Shown piece by piece: positions 7,181-14,320 of a stretch of DNA of 16,541 nucleotides. The position numbers were made by a program, and so were the translations under genes. The stretch's first letter is position 1, and each line of letters begins with the position of its first letter. Source of the DNA: Candidatus Delongbacteria bacterium (GTDB lineage Bacteria > UBA4055). A model generated the notes under the pieces. The model did not search any database, had not been told where the DNA came from, and saw only the letters and a list, made by a program, of their open reading frames with translations. The DNA is taken from positions 1 to 16,541 of the forward strand of contig JAFGVM010000065.1 of NCBI GenBank assembly GCA_016937995.1. Direction: 5' to 3'.

Positions 7181-7208
7181 TTACAGTGGTCAGTGACCAG
7201 TGTACAGT
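7181..7208. repeat. Short tandem heptad repeat, NNNCAGT x4
   Basis: Four consecutive 7-mers all end in CAGT: TTACAGT, GGTCAGT, GACCAGT and GTACAGT. The tract starts one base after the stop codon of the SLH gene (TAG 7177-7179) and runs up to the terminator. Units 2 and 3 also create a 13-bp near-palindrome (7187-7199). Degenerate heptad tracts of this kind are dispersed repeats in several bacterial groups. Confidence 0.7.
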
Positions 7209-7210
7209 GA

Positions 7211-7235
7211 GGGCGTTTTATAACGCCCTTTTTTT
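7211..7235 (+). terminator. Strong intrinsic terminator
   Basis: GGGCGTT (7211-7217) pairs perfectly with AACGCCC (7222-7228) around a 4-nt loop TTAT, followed at once by seven T residues (7229-7235). It closes the envelope operon 31 nt after the SLH-gene stop. Confidence 0.9.
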
Positions 7236-7240
7236 ATTTC

Positions 7241-7287
7241 ATCGTTTAGATTGACACCTTTGATTTCTGATTTCTAACTTAAACGAT
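7241..7287. repeat. Inverted repeat with inner heptad duplication
   Basis: ATCGTTTA (7241-7248) and TAAACGAT (7280-7287) form a perfect 8-bp inverted repeat. Inside, GATTTCT is duplicated in tandem (7262-7268, 7269-7275). A TTGACA at 7251-7256 could be a -35 box, but I see no convincing -10 box at the right distance. The remaining 7288-7390 is AT-rich leader with no gene. Confidence 0.45.
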
Positions 7288-7390
7288 AGGCATGAACCTG
7301 TCTTTTTTTTATTTTAGCTTTGTAAAAAGCTCAATTATTAATTATATTATTAGTCCATTATAGCATATATGAATTTATTAGGTAATAAAT

Positions 7391-10300
7391 ATGGATAACA
7401 AGTTAGTTACTGTTACTAAAGGCCTTGATAATGTTAAGGACCTTAAAAGTCTGTTGATCAAGCTTACTGATATTACCAAGGAGCTTTTGAGTGCAGACCG
7501 CTGCAGTATTTTTCTTTACGATGAAAAGAAGGATGATCTTTTTACTTACGTTGCTCACGGAGTCGATGAGATAAGGATATCCAAGAGTAAGGGTATAGTC
7601 GGGCACTGCTACGTCAACAATAAAACTCTGAACATCCAGGATGCCCAGAATGAACCTTTGTACAGCAAAGAATCCGAAAAATTTACCGGTTACAAAACAC
7701 TTACAATGTTATCCATGCCTATAGCAAGTAAGAACAAAATGAATATCGTAGGTGTTTTTCAGGTACTGAATAAGACAAATAACAAACCTTTTAACATTGA
7801 AGATGAAGAATTACTGAAGAATATGTCATCTTATGCAGCATCTCTTTTAAGTAAGGCATTAAACTACGCGAATTCCATGAAACTTGATGAAAGTGAGATG
7901 GAAACTATCACAAATGTATTTGATGATGACATAGTATCAAAAATAAGTACATCTATAATACCACTGAGAATAAGAGCTAACATTAACGAGGCTGATGTAT
8001 ATTTCCCGTACGAAGGTCTTCAAGTAGACATTTACTCCATAGAAAATAATTTTTTCATAATTCAGAAAGATGATCTTAATACTGTATCGGTAGATAACTA
8101 TATCCTAGACAAAAATACACCTTTCAAAGTACTTTTTAACTCGAATATCAAGATAAATGATTATACGATCCTTTACGAGCAGATAAAATCATACTTTAAA
8201 ATAAAACTGAATTATTACAACAAAAAAACTTTTTTCCTGAACAAGCAGGAAGATGAGATCATACTTGATAAAGAAAAGGACCAGACAAGTATTGCAAAGC
8301 TATTCCTGGTAAAATCTATCATTAAGATTGAATTGCTTTCAGATGATTCAGAGCTGCTGATAAACAGGGTCAGGGGCTACAATACGATATATGTCAACAT
8401 CAACGATGTTATACAGATAAACGGCAAGAACCTGAATATTAAGAAGATCGTTTATGAAAATATCATCGAAAAAGAGTTCTATCATATAGATCTTGAGGAG
8501 TTCGATTTTACAATTTCAAATAAGAAAGCTGACATTGTAGTTGAGGATGAGATAGATCATCAGTGGAAGTGTTTGATCAGACTTCATGAAGGCAAGTATT
8601 ATTTTATCAATGAGAACTGCCCTTACGACGTATACCTAAACGATAAGACTGTTACAAAATACGAACTTAAACAGGGTGATAAACTTTATATCAACGGTAA
8701 TATCCTGATATTGGATTTTGAGAACAACAGTATTGAAAGATCAAGGTTCAGTTTCAGTTCGTTTGTAGTCAATAAGGTGAAGCATTATTTCAGTGATAAT
8801 ACCCTGGGCATTGACGACATTTCTTTCGAAATGGAGCATGGTGACCTTATCGCTGTTATGGGACCAAGCGGTTGTGGAAAGTCAACTTTGTTGAATATAA
8901 TAAACGGAAATTACAAACCCAGTCAGGGTGATGTATCTCTTGATAACATTGACCTTCATGAGAACTATGCTTTTTTGAAAAATTTCATGGGATTTGTTCC
9001 CCAGGACGATCTTCTTTTCGATAATTTGACAGTTTATGAAAACCTGTTCTACAATGCTAAACTTAGAAATCCTGGAAAGAAAAAGGAAATCCTTGTTTCT
9101 CATGTTGATAAAGTACTAAAGGATATCAATCTTTTTGAGAAGAAAAACACAAAGGTCGGTAATGCTCTTGATAAAACTCTAAGTGGAGGAGAAAGAAAAA
9201 GGCTCAATATCGGCCTGGAACTACTTGCCGATTCAGAGGTCCTGCTACTTGATGAGCCAACATCTGGTCTATCATCAAAAGATTCAGAGAAGATAATTGA
9301 GTTGCTTAAAAGAATTTCACTGGATGGAAAAATTGTCTATGTGATAATCCACCAGCCAAGTTCAAAGATATACAAGATATTTGACAAGTTGATACTTTTG
9401 GACAAAGGTGGCAAGCTTGCATTCTATGGTAATAATTATAATTGTTTAAAATATTTCCGTGAGCATTCAAGGCAGCATTTCGGAGAGGATATAGAATGTC
9501 CTGCATGTAAGAATGTTGAACCTGATCTTATTCTGGAAACGCTGGAGGAGCCTGCCAGGGATAAGGACGGAACCCCTTTAGACCATAGAAAGCATACACC
9601 GGATTATTGGAAAGAGGAATTCAATGACTACCAGAAGGTATCAAGTTCGGTAAAGATACCACAGCACAAGAATCAATTTATTCCACCAAAACCTAAGCTT
9701 ACAATAATTGAAAAATTTATGCAGTTCTTTGTGTTGCTTCAAAGGAATTTTGTAAACAAACTGAGAGATAAATCCAATCTTGCCATAACCTTCCTTGAAG
9801 CTCCGGTACTTGGTGCTATCATTGCCTTACTGCTTAAATATATTCCGGGAGAAGAATACTCTCTGTACGACAACAAGTATCTTATGACATTTATTTTCCT
9901 TTCCGTGATAGTGTCGATTTTCTTTGCTTTATCGAACAGTGTTGATGAAATAATAAAGGATGCAACGATACTTCTCCGGGAAAAAATGCTTAACATAAAC
10001 AGTTTTGAATATTATGTCTCAAAATTTCTGACACTGATGGTATTCTCCATAGTTCAGAATCTACTATTTCTTATTGTAGGATTCTGGATACTGGAATTGA
10101 AAGAACTATTTGTGAATTACCTGTTAATTCTGACACTGGTATCTATTGCGGGTACTTCTATGGGATTATTCATATCCTCATTTCCGAAACTTACTTCTAA
10201 AGCAGCTCAGAACATAATACCATTAATATTGGTACCACAGATCATTTTTGGTGGATTTATAGTAAAATTCCAGGATATCAACAGATCATTGTTCATAGAT

Positions 10301-10846
10301 AAGAACGTTGCAATACCTGAAATCTGCCAGGTTATGATCTCAAGATGGGGTCTTGAAGCTCTTTGCATAACTCAGGATAAATATAACAGCTATCATTCTC
10401 AAAAAGATGAACTGCAGTCAACTCTAGATGAATTTATCGAGAATAAAAAAATGCATGTTAAAGTGATGGGAAAGAAGGAATATAACGAAAAGAAATCTGA
10501 AATATTGAAACAACTGGATGTATTAAGACTGGAGTATAAAAAACCTTTCGGGAACAGAGAGCTGCATACAACAGTTAATGAAGCGAAAGAAGATTTTACA
10601 ATAGGTCTTAGTAAAAAATACGGTGCTAAAATACCCATGCTATCAGAGATTGATGTAGTTTATCCTATGTTCATTAACGAAAAAAGATTACCTTACACAA
10701 ATAAGATCATTAGCACAGAGATCTATAATTCAATAATAATGGCGTTATTTGCTGCGTTATTAGCAATGATATCGATATTGATGTTAGCTTACAGAGAGAA
10801 GATCACAAAACTTCAACAGAAAATAATAATGATGTTCAAGAAATGA
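7391..10846 (+). CDS. GAF-FHA-regulated ABCG-like transporter (fused ATPase and permease)
   Basis: A 1151-residue half-transporter of the ABCG/White arrangement (ATPase before membrane domain) with a large sensory front end. Residues about 1-160 are a GAF domain (RCSIFLYDEKKDDLF, GIVGHCYVNNKTL, GVFQVLNKTNN). Residues about 195-445 look like three degenerate FHA-like beta modules; the last (378-445, YFINENCPYDVYLNDKTV then LKQGDKLYINGNIL) is clearest. The ATPase has Walker A GPSGCGKST (491-499), signature LSGGE (597-601), Walker B VLLLDEP with D621/E622, and H-loop H654 in HQPSS. CPACKNVEPDLILETL matches the ABCG CP-NPADF element. The ABC2 membrane domain has about six helices (near 796-818, 830-850, 878-902, 906-930, 940-957 and 1110-1135), with a long soluble loop between the last two. 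It probably acts as a dimer exporting a lipid or small molecule, gated by ligand or phosphoprotein sensing. The substrate is unknown. The gene overlaps the next by 4 nt. Confidence 0.9.
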   Translation: MDNKLVTVTKGLDNVKDLKSLLIKLTDITKELLSADRCSIFLYDEKKDDLFTYVAHGVDEIRISKSKGIVGHCYVNNKTLNIQDAQNEPLYSKESEKFTGYKTLTMLSMPIASKNKMNIVGVFQVLNKTNNKPFNIEDEELLKNMSSYAASLLSKALNYANSMKLDESEMETITNVFDDDIVSKISTSIIPLRIRANINEADVYFPYEGLQVDIYSIENNFFIIQKDDLNTVSVDNYILDKNTPFKVLFNSNIKINDYTILYEQIKSYFKIKLNYYNKKTFFLNKQEDEIILDKEKDQTSIAKLFLVKSIIKIELLSDDSELLINRVRGYNTIYVNINDVIQINGKNLNIKKIVYENIIEKEFYHIDLEEFDFTISNKKADIVVEDEIDHQWKCLIRLHEGKYYFINENCPYDVYLNDKTVTKYELKQGDKLYINGNILILDFENNSIERSRFSFSSFVVNKVKHYFSDNTLGIDDISFEMEHGDLIAVMGPSGCGKSTLLNIINGNYKPSQGDVSLDNIDLHENYAFLKNFMGFVPQDDLLFDNLTVYENLFYNAKLRNPGKKKEILVSHVDKVLKDINLFEKKNTKVGNALDKTLSGGERKRLNIGLELLADSEVLLLDEPTSGLSSKDSEKIIELLKRISLDGKIVYVIIHQPSSKIYKIFDKLILLDKGGKLAFYGNNYNCLKYFREHSRQHFGEDIECPACKNVEPDLILETLEEPARDKDGTPLDHRKHTPDYWKEEFNDYQKVSSSVKIPQHKNQFIPPKPKLTIIEKFMQFFVLLQRNFVNKLRDKSNLAITFLEAPVLGAIIALLLKYIPGEEYSLYDNKYLMTFIFLSVIVSIFFALSNSVDEIIKDATILLREKMLNINSFEYYVSKFLTLMVFSIVQNLLFLIVGFWILELKELFVNYLLILTLVSIAGTSMGLFISSFPKLTSKAAQNIIPLILVPQIIFGGFIVKFQDINRSLFIDKNVAIPEICQVMISRWGLEALCITQDKYNSYHSQKDELQSTLDEFIENKKMHVKVMGKKEYNEKKSEILKQLDVLRLEYKKPFGNRELHTTVNEAKEDFTIGLSKKYGAKIPMLSEIDVVYPMFINEKRLPYTNKIISTEIYNSIIMALFAALLAMISILMLAYREKITKLQQKIIMMFKK

Positions 10847-11103
10847 ATTTAAAAGAACTAAGAAATAGAATTGACCAGTTAGACGAAAAGGTCATAAAGC
10901 TGATCATCGAAAGATTTGAAATAGTTGAACAGATCATGTCTCTAAAAAGTGAAGTAGAAGACAAAAACAGAGAAAAGGAGATATTAGATAAGATCAGGTC
11001 ATTAACAGAAAATACAGGAAATCAGGAATTTTATAATGCGCTCTACAACAGTATTTTTACGGAAAGTAAACGAATTCAAAATAAATCAGGTAAACAAACA
11101 TAA
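10843..11103 (+). CDS. Stand-alone AroQ-type chorismate mutase
   Basis: An 86-residue all-helical domain, the size of a minimal monofunctional AroQ-class chorismate mutase, which converts chorismate to prephenate for Phe/Tyr synthesis. Aligned by eye to the E. coli domain, key residues are kept: R7 (for R11), R24 (for R28), K35 (for K39) and R43-E44 (for R51-E52). The C-terminal helix keeps a Gln, Q79 in ESKRIQ, near where the catalytic Gln sits; the register is uncertain. There is no fused dehydratase, dehydrogenase or DAHP synthase and no signal peptide, so it is cytosolic. Its ATG overlaps the transporter stop (ATGA, 10843-10846), which implies translational coupling. No other aromatic-pathway gene is in the window. 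Confidence 0.82.
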   Translation: MNLKELRNRIDQLDEKVIKLIIERFEIVEQIMSLKSEVEDKNREKEILDKIRSLTENTGNQEFYNALYNSIFTESKRIQNKSGKQT

Positions 11104-11110
11104 TAGGTAA

Positions 11111-11115
11111 AGGTG
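11111..11115 (+). promoter_or_regulatory. Ribosome binding site fixing the propeller-gene start
   Basis: AGGTG lies 6 nt before ATG 11122. A GTG at 11113 is in frame, but it is part of this site and is not a likely start. Confidence 0.55.
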
Positions 11116-11121
11116 AGAGAA

Positions 11122-12723
11122 ATGAAAAAATCAATATTGATCCTGTTGATCTTTACTGCATATCTATTCAGCGCTGTCTTTGATGTAACGTTATTTGAGA
11201 AAAATAAAATGGACCTTGCAGGAAGAAGAAATCCAGTGAACGATAAAACAGGAAACCCTTGTGCACTTATCAGGGTCAAATCTACTCTGGAAGAATTAAA
11301 ATTTGAAGGTCAGGATATTGTAAAAAAAGGAGTTGAAAGCAGTGGTAAATACTATATCTATTTAAGTCAGACCGCAAAAAGTATTAAATTGACAGCAAAA
11401 AATATTGAACCGATGGAGTTTAATTTCCCAATTCCTTTAGAGTCAACTATAGTGTACGATCTTGAACTATCAAAAAAAGATGGATTAACTGATTTGGGTA
11501 CGATTGAAAATATTATATCTAGTGAGCATCCTGAGATAAATGGAATTATCAACAATCTCCAGGTAGCACCATATAATAACGATATTATCAGTTTTGAAGT
11601 GAAATATGATTCTGACATAGGCATGGAATCAGATAAAACTGTTAAGTTATTTCTCTACAACATTGTAAAGAGGACATTGTTCAGAGTGGAATCATCAAAG
11701 ATAGAATTTGATACTTCTAATGATAATAAATTTTATGTTAAAGACAAATCACTTGTTTGGCATCCGACAAAAAAATGGTTCGCATTTAATGGTAATGGTT
11801 ATAAAAACAGAGAAAATATCTATATTTGTAAGCTTTTGGATGACAGTCTGAGCAATTCATCTGCCATTAAAGGTTACCTTGTAGATCTTTACGATCAACG
11901 TAATGAAAGATCTTATTGTATGTATCCTTCATTCAGTTCCAATGGAAAGGACCTTTTCTTCTCAAGACAAGTGTCCAAGAAAGATAAAAAAGCGAAGTAC
12001 AATAAAAGTTTCAATCTGGCTATGATAAAGAATATTTTCGAAAATGAGGAACAGAAATTTAAAAATATTAATTTTGACATACTATCTGAGGAAGAGTTTG
12101 ATCAATTCAGAGTTAAATGTTCTCCGAAAGACCCGAATTTAGTCGCATACATAAGTTATCAGCTTAAGATCAGAAATACGGATAGTTTTTATGCAAAATA
12201 TTTTCTGAATATCTATGACACAAAAACCAGCTCAGTTGTCACAATTGATGATCTTGACGGGTTTAGAGATTATTCGTTCCAATGGAGTACAGACGGACAG
12301 TATATCTTCTATAATAAAGCTGTTTCATTAGCTAGAACGGATAAAGACTTTATAAAGGATAATATCAATAAAGTAAATCTCTGTTTTGCAAAAGTATCAT
12401 ATGAAAACGGAAAATTAACTGCTGAAATTCAAAAAAATGAGACATCTGAAATTCTTCTCGAAGATGTTCCTGCAAAGGATAACGGGATAGCTTTTTTAAA
12501 CGAAAACAAGGTGTTGATATCGAAATACGCACCGTATAATTCATTATGTGTAGTGGATCTGCAAAAGTGGAGGGATCAGGAAAAAACGTACTATGAAAAA
12601 CTTGATTTTCAAAATGATACCGATGCTCCAGCTTTAACAAAGGACAAACTCTTCTATATTGAATATACATATCCGGAGAAGAAAACGATCGTTTCTGTGA
12701 AATCGGTCGGAATAGAAAGATAG
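11122..12723 (+). CDS. Exported beta-propeller protein with N-terminal accessory domain
   Basis: From ATG 11122 the product is 533 residues. A signal peptide (MKKSILILLIFTAYLFSA) is probably cleaved near residue 18. Residues about 20-115 form a beta-rich module with the pattern RRNPVNDKTGNPCALIRV, then KYYIYLSQTAKSIKLTAKNI. I recognise this kind of module, related in style to PEGA domains, from Bacteroidota envelope proteins. The rest resembles WD40-like/TolB-type propeller blades. Recurrent units include VWHPTKKWFAFNGN, YPSFSSNGKDLFFSRQ, KCSPKDPNLVAYISY and FQWSTDGQYIFYNK, each followed by a basic or polar strand. Location is periplasm or outer surface. The propeller is probably a protein- or glycan-binding scaffold, and I see no catalytic motif. 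It starts 18 nt after the chorismate mutase gene and ends 13 nt before asd, within one likely operon. The exact function is unknown. Confidence 0.8.
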   Translation: MKKSILILLIFTAYLFSAVFDVTLFEKNKMDLAGRRNPVNDKTGNPCALIRVKSTLEELKFEGQDIVKKGVESSGKYYIYLSQTAKSIKLTAKNIEPMEFNFPIPLESTIVYDLELSKKDGLTDLGTIENIISSEHPEINGIINNLQVAPYNNDIISFEVKYDSDIGMESDKTVKLFLYNIVKRTLFRVESSKIEFDTSNDNKFYVKDKSLVWHPTKKWFAFNGNGYKNRENIYICKLLDDSLSNSSAIKGYLVDLYDQRNERSYCMYPSFSSNGKDLFFSRQVSKKDKKAKYNKSFNLAMIKNIFENEEQKFKNINFDILSEEEFDQFRVKCSPKDPNLVAYISYQLKIRNTDSFYAKYFLNIYDTKTSSVVTIDDLDGFRDYSFQWSTDGQYIFYNKAVSLARTDKDFIKDNINKVNLCFAKVSYENGKLTAEIQKNETSEILLEDVPAKDNGIAFLNENKVLISKYAPYNSLCVVDLQKWRDQEKTYYEKLDFQNDTDAPALTKDKLFYIEYTYPEKKTIVSVKSVGIER

Positions 12724-12724
12724 T

Positions 12725-12759
12725 CTGCAACTGACAATGGATAATCTGCAATTGATAGT
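12725..12759. repeat. Short tandem heptad repeat spanning the asd start
   Basis: Five 7-bp units begin one base after the stop codon of the propeller gene. Units 1 and 4 are CTGCAAC and CTGCAAT, and units 2 and 5 are TGACAAT and TGATAGT. The 11-mer TCTGCAAYTGA therefore recurs at 12724 and 12745, 21 bp apart (three units, seven codons). On the minus strand the tract reads like the CAGTTG/CAATTG heptads common in dispersed bacterial repeats. The annotated asd ATG (12737) lies inside unit 2. Confidence 0.65.
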
Positions 12760-13771
12760 TAAAAAATATAACATAGCGATCGTAGGTGCAACCGGTGTTG
12801 TCGGAGAGACAATGCTTTCGATCTTGGAAGAAAGGAATTTTCCTGTCAATAATCTTATTTTACTTGCTTCAGAGAGATCATCCGGTAAAGAATATTGGTT
12901 CAGAGGTCAGAGATCAACCGTTAAAACCTTGAACGAGAACAGTTTTAAAGATATTAACATTGCTTTATTTTCTGCCGGTGCTATGATAAGTAAGCAGTAT
13001 GCGGATATAGCTGTAAGTGAAGGCTGTACTGTAATTGATAACAGTTCAGCTTTCAGAATGGATTCAGATGTTCCACTTGTTATTCCGGAGATAAATCCAG
13101 AAGCACTTTCAAATCATAATGGAATAATTGCAAACCCCAACTGTACCACAATAGTTACTTTAATGGCCTTAAATGCAATTAATAAATATTCAAAAATAAA
13201 GAAAATAATTGCTTCGTCTTACCAGGCTGTATCGGGTGCAGGACAGGATGGAATTAATGAATTGATAGATCAGAACAAGGCAATTGTTATTGGGCAGGAT
13301 CCTCAAATAAAGTATTTTTCACATCAGATAGCAAATAATCTGATCCCCAAGATAGACAGAATGGATGAAAATGGTTTCACAGCAGAAGAAATGAAAATGG
13401 TCAATGAGACAAGGAAGATATTCAATGATGAAAATATCAGAATATCTGCAACCTGTGTCAGAGTTCCAGTAAAAACAGCTCATTCCGTAGCTGTGACAAT
13501 TGAAACGGAGAATAAGATACCTATTGATAATGTTAGAGAGATGATTAAAAATGCTGAAGGAGTAGAATTACTTGATGATCCGTTAAATAACATATACCCT
13601 ATGCCATTGCTTGCAGAAGGAAAAGACAGTTGTTTGGTTGGAAGAATAAGAGAAGATCTTGTTTTTGAAAATGGAATATCACTATGGGTCAGTGGGGATC
13701 AGTTGAGGAAGGGAGCTGCATTGAACACGATCCAGATAGCAGAAAAGATGATAGAGATGGGAGTTATATAA
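12737..13771 (+). CDS. asd: Aspartate-semialdehyde dehydrogenase
   Basis: Reduces aspartyl-4-phosphate to aspartate-semialdehyde with NADPH, the branch point to lysine/diaminopimelate (peptidoglycan), threonine and methionine. It is cytosolic, 344 residues, the family size. The Rossmann loop GATGVVG is at 17-23. The active-site cysteine is C136 in NPNCTT, and the catalytic His is H249 in PVKTAHS. SYQAVSGAG carries the conserved Gln, and the C-terminal RKGAALNTIQIAE is the usual dimer/cofactor end. The first eight residues (MDNLQLIV) are not family sequence. They are encoded by a heptad repeat tract, and no ribosome binding site precedes ATG 12737. A TTG at 12752 would give a more usual N-terminus (MIVKKYNIAIVG). 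Translation may depend on coupling to the propeller gene 13 nt upstream. Enzyme identity is certain, the start is not. Confidence 0.95.
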   Translation: MDNLQLIVKKYNIAIVGATGVVGETMLSILEERNFPVNNLILLASERSSGKEYWFRGQRSTVKTLNENSFKDINIALFSAGAMISKQYADIAVSEGCTVIDNSSAFRMDSDVPLVIPEINPEALSNHNGIIANPNCTTIVTLMALNAINKYSKIKKIIASSYQAVSGAGQDGINELIDQNKAIVIGQDPQIKYFSHQIANNLIPKIDRMDENGFTAEEMKMVNETRKIFNDENIRISATCVRVPVKTAHSVAVTIETENKIPIDNVREMIKNAEGVELLDDPLNNIYPMPLLAEGKDSCLVGRIREDLVFENGISLWVSGDQLRKGAALNTIQIAEKMIEMGVI

Positions 13772-13816
13772 TTGAAAATTGATACTAAAATAAATTCAGC
13801 ATGACAAAATGATACA

Positions 13817-14320
13817 ATGAATAAAAATTTTATAAAATATACTGTTATTTTCACCCTCGCTCTATTTTTGTATTCCTGTAATATTTTTTCTCCTGATTAC
13901 GAACATTTTGATAATATTTCTCTGAGAGGTGACAATAAAACTGTAAAAGGTTTAATGCAGAATTTTGTTTACGCATATACTTTTAAAGATTCTTTTCTCT
14001 ACGAAGGTCTGTTACACGATGATTTTACTTTTGAATATGATAATGAAGGAACTCCTGAAACCTGGAACCGGGATGAAGATATCAGGATAACGAAAAGGAT
14101 ATTCAGGAATTTCAAAAATATCGACCTGATGTTCAATACAATTTTCCCGGAATATACAACTTTTGAAGATACAACCATATATACTTCATTTAATATAGGG
14201 TTCTATTCGGGAGATGACATTGTTAACTTTACAGGTTTTGCACGGTTTATTTATCAGAAAGTATATGTTACAGAAGACAGTTCAATTTACAGGATCAAAT
14301 ACTGGGAAGACCTTAGATGA
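13817..14320 (+). CDS. Small lipoprotein, possibly NTF2-like
   Basis: A 167-residue lipoprotein. The signal ends LYSC (Cys21). The mature part begins with a helix that reads VKGLMQNFVYAYTFKDSFLY, followed by LLHDDFTFEYD and several beta strands (TTIYTSFNIGFYSG, VNFTGFARFIYQKV, SSIYRIKYWEDL). This helix-then-curved-sheet order, ending with IYRIKYWED, is like SnoaL/NTF2-fold lipoproteins. I infer the fold, and no catalytic residues are visible. No good ribosome binding site precedes the ATG. The last codons overlap the deacetylase-like gene by 4 nt (ATGA, 14317-14320), so the two are translationally coupled and may work together at the envelope. The alternative is simply an uncharacterised lipoprotein. 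Confidence 0.75.
   Translation: MNKNFIKYTVIFTLALFLYSCNIFSPDYEHFDNISLRGDNKTVKGLMQNFVYAYTFKDSFLYEGLLHDDFTFEYDNEGTPETWNRDEDIRITKRIFRNFKNIDLMFNTIFPEYTTFEDTTIYTSFNIGFYSGDDIVNFTGFARFIYQKVYVTEDSSIYRIKYWEDLR

Noticed and set aside
7316-7331. AGCTTT/AAAGCT hairpin in the leader of the transporter gene
   Set aside because: It is a short AT-rich stem with no T tract in a useful orientation, and is likely chance in this composition.
11113-11121. GTG at 11113 as the start of the propeller gene
   Set aside because: The GTG is part of the AGGTG ribosome binding site. ATG 11122 is correctly spaced and gives a standard signal peptide beginning MKKS.
12365-12751. A 128-codon minus-strand frame across the end of the propeller gene
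   Set aside because: It is antisense to coding sequence, and the composition and lack of start signals mark it as a shadow. A neighbouring frame contains INCRLSIVSCRLS-type peptide, which is only the translation of the heptad repeat.
13772-13816. A possible third heptad tract after asd
   Set aside because: Only two adjacent units (ATTGAAA, ATTGATA) keep the period, and in this AT-rich sequence that is too little to call.
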